From Rhabdophis nuchalis (taxonomy: Eukaryota > Chordata > Lepidosauria > Squamata > Natricidae): a DNA stretch of 64,000 nt. The stretch is taken from contig CM077643.1 in assembly GCA_039707465.1 (NCBI GenBank), positions 323,273,919 to 323,337,918 of the forward strand, in the 5' to 3' direction. The notes beneath the pieces were generated by a model. That model made no database searches and was not told where the DNA came from. It worked only from the letters and a program-made list of their open reading frames with translations. This document shows positions 63,031 to 64,000 of this stretch, piece after piece; within the stretch, counting starts at the first letter, position 1; the number at the start of each line of letters is the position of its first letter. Position numbers and translations under genes: made by a program.

Positions 63031-63495
63031 TGTTAGGATATTCAGCCTTATATTGGGTTGACAATATATATGAGCCTATGTTCCTAAGGTGCTATGTAGC
63101 TGTAAGAACTGTCTTAAATCCTGATTGGCTGTGCTGATTGGCTCTACCATAAAGGAAGCTCAGAATCACAGTCCATCCCTTTTCGATTCCCTGTGCTGAG
63201 GAGCTGAAGCTGTGAAGAAGGAGGAGAATTTGTTTTGCATCACTGTGAGATAACTCTGTTTGATGAAGGACTGTTGTTATTGTTTTTGAGAAGTTAGTCT
63301 CACTGGTCGGAAGAAGTATTTTAGTTGCTACAAAGTAAAAACTAATTTCTTACTATCACTGTTTTAGAGTTTGTTTGTGGTTAAAGCAACGTATCTCTTT
63401 ACTGTCCGGTGAATTACACTATTCCGCATTTATTTGCTAACAGTGGTTAAGGGACCAGAGTTGTAACACTGGTTCTGAACCCAGAGTTGCTAACA
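63031..63495. mobile_element. Solo LTR (TGTTAG...CTAACA)
   Basis: 465 bp with the inverted hexamers TGTTAG and CTAACA at its ends (TG...CA rule) and a 5-bp flanking duplication, ATATC, at 63026-63030 and 63496-63500. No coding sequence remains. The 5-bp duplication fits several LTR classes, including ERVL-like and Gypsy, so I do not choose. The direction of transcription is uncertain. Confidence 0.85.
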
Positions 63496-63500
63496 ATATC

Positions 63501-63908
63501 AACAAAATTATCTTAGGTCATAGTTCCCACTTCCAGGTTCCTATATATCAGTTATGCAGGTTTACACTTATCAGGTCTTAAAATATGATCATCCCAAATT
63601 ATAGAAACACATGCAGAATACAAAGGAGGTTTTGCTTTGATAAAATTCCACCCATCATCTAATTGACAGGAAAGGAAAACCTCAGAAGGACAAACTAATG
63701 TAATAATGTGAATAGTTATAGGTGTCTGTGGCTATACACAGGTAAGAATGTTGGCAACAAGGTGTTGCACCCTAATTTATGGGAATGACATGATAACAAT
63801 TCAGTTAAAACTGGTTTTATTTGCATGGAATAAAACGAACTATCTATATAAACAGAGTGATGCAATGAAAGGCAGGAAGATTTATAATTTATTCAGATAC
63901 ACACTTAC
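63501..63908. other. No feature recognised; probably intron of the gene at 63909
   Basis: AT-rich, no repeat identified. It follows the donor of the exon at 63909-63970 on the minus strand. Confidence 0.4.
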
Positions 63909-63970
63909 CAAACATTCCTGCAGTCTTAGCGAGGGATTCTTTATTTACTCTGTAGGTGAATCCATCAATC
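63909..63970 (-). CDS. Single internal exon of an unrecognised gene
   Basis: The minus strand has a textbook acceptor (TTCTCACTTCCACCCCTAG ending at 63971) and donor (GTAAGTGT from 63908) around 62 bases. Only one frame is open: one leading base, then 20 codons (IDGFTYRVNKESLAKTAGMF) and one trailing base. The two other frames stop. The rest of the gene lies beyond the window edge and possibly between here and PDCD2. I do not recognise the protein, and 20 residues are too few to name a family. Confidence 0.6.
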
Positions 63971-64000
63971 CTAGGGGTGGAAGTGAGAAGGGAAAGAGAA

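Overview
This is a vertebrate nuclear genomic window, almost certainly from a squamate reptile and probably a snake. Three split genes are readable by codon-level agreement with vertebrate orthologues: PSMB1 (minus strand, 6 coding exons, 18540-25570), TBP (plus strand, 7 coding exons at 34910-44808 plus a 5' leader from about 27.2 kb) and PDCD2 (minus strand, 6 coding exons, 46949-56343). This is the conserved PSMB1-TBP-PDCD2 block (human 6q27): PSMB1 and TBP diverge from a shared CpG-rich interval, and TBP and PDCD2 converge. The squamate call rests on the repeats: tRNA-derived SINEs with a Bov-B-like tail (Sauria type), a 5S-derived SINE, L2-clade and CR1 LINEs, Penelope-like elements, GATA-type microsatellite and many short palindromic hAT MITEs.

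Layout. 1-880: compound tetranucleotide/minisatellite array. 0.9-16.2 kb: intergenic, with CR1, L2, hAT and tRNA-SINE copies and no recognisable gene. 16.27-18.33 kb: a complete L1-type element that carries ORF1 but no ORF2, with a 14-bp target-site duplication. 18.5-25.6 kb: PSMB1. 25.6-27.2 kb: divergent promoter interval, now holding a SINE piece, a CR1 tail and a MITE. 27.2-44.8 kb: TBP, with an inverted pair of Penelope 3' pieces and an L2 in intron 1, and a long-ORF antisense L2 in intron 2. 44.8-46.9 kb: convergent 3' ends. 46.9-56.3 kb: PDCD2, with a second ORF1-only L1 element antisense in intron 2 (ORF1 intact, L2 nested in its 3' UTR) and a Sauria SINE with nested L2 in intron 1. 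56.3-64 kb: PDCD2 promoter, a Penelope-like element broken by two DNA transposons, a solo LTR, and one well-formed exon (63909-63970, minus) of a gene I do not recognise.

The three genes are housekeeping genes: a 20S proteasome beta subunit, the TATA-binding protein and a MYND-domain ribosome-biogenesis/cell-cycle protein. Nothing suggests they share a pathway. I found no prokaryotic-style system, CRISPR array or functional tRNA/rRNA gene. The most notable signal is the family of ORF1-only (half-L1) retroelements, two full-length copies with the same 5'UTR-ORF1-3'UTR plan and their own target-site duplications. Next is a hAT-type element that appears to carry about 0.5 kb of unrelated DNA between its termini.
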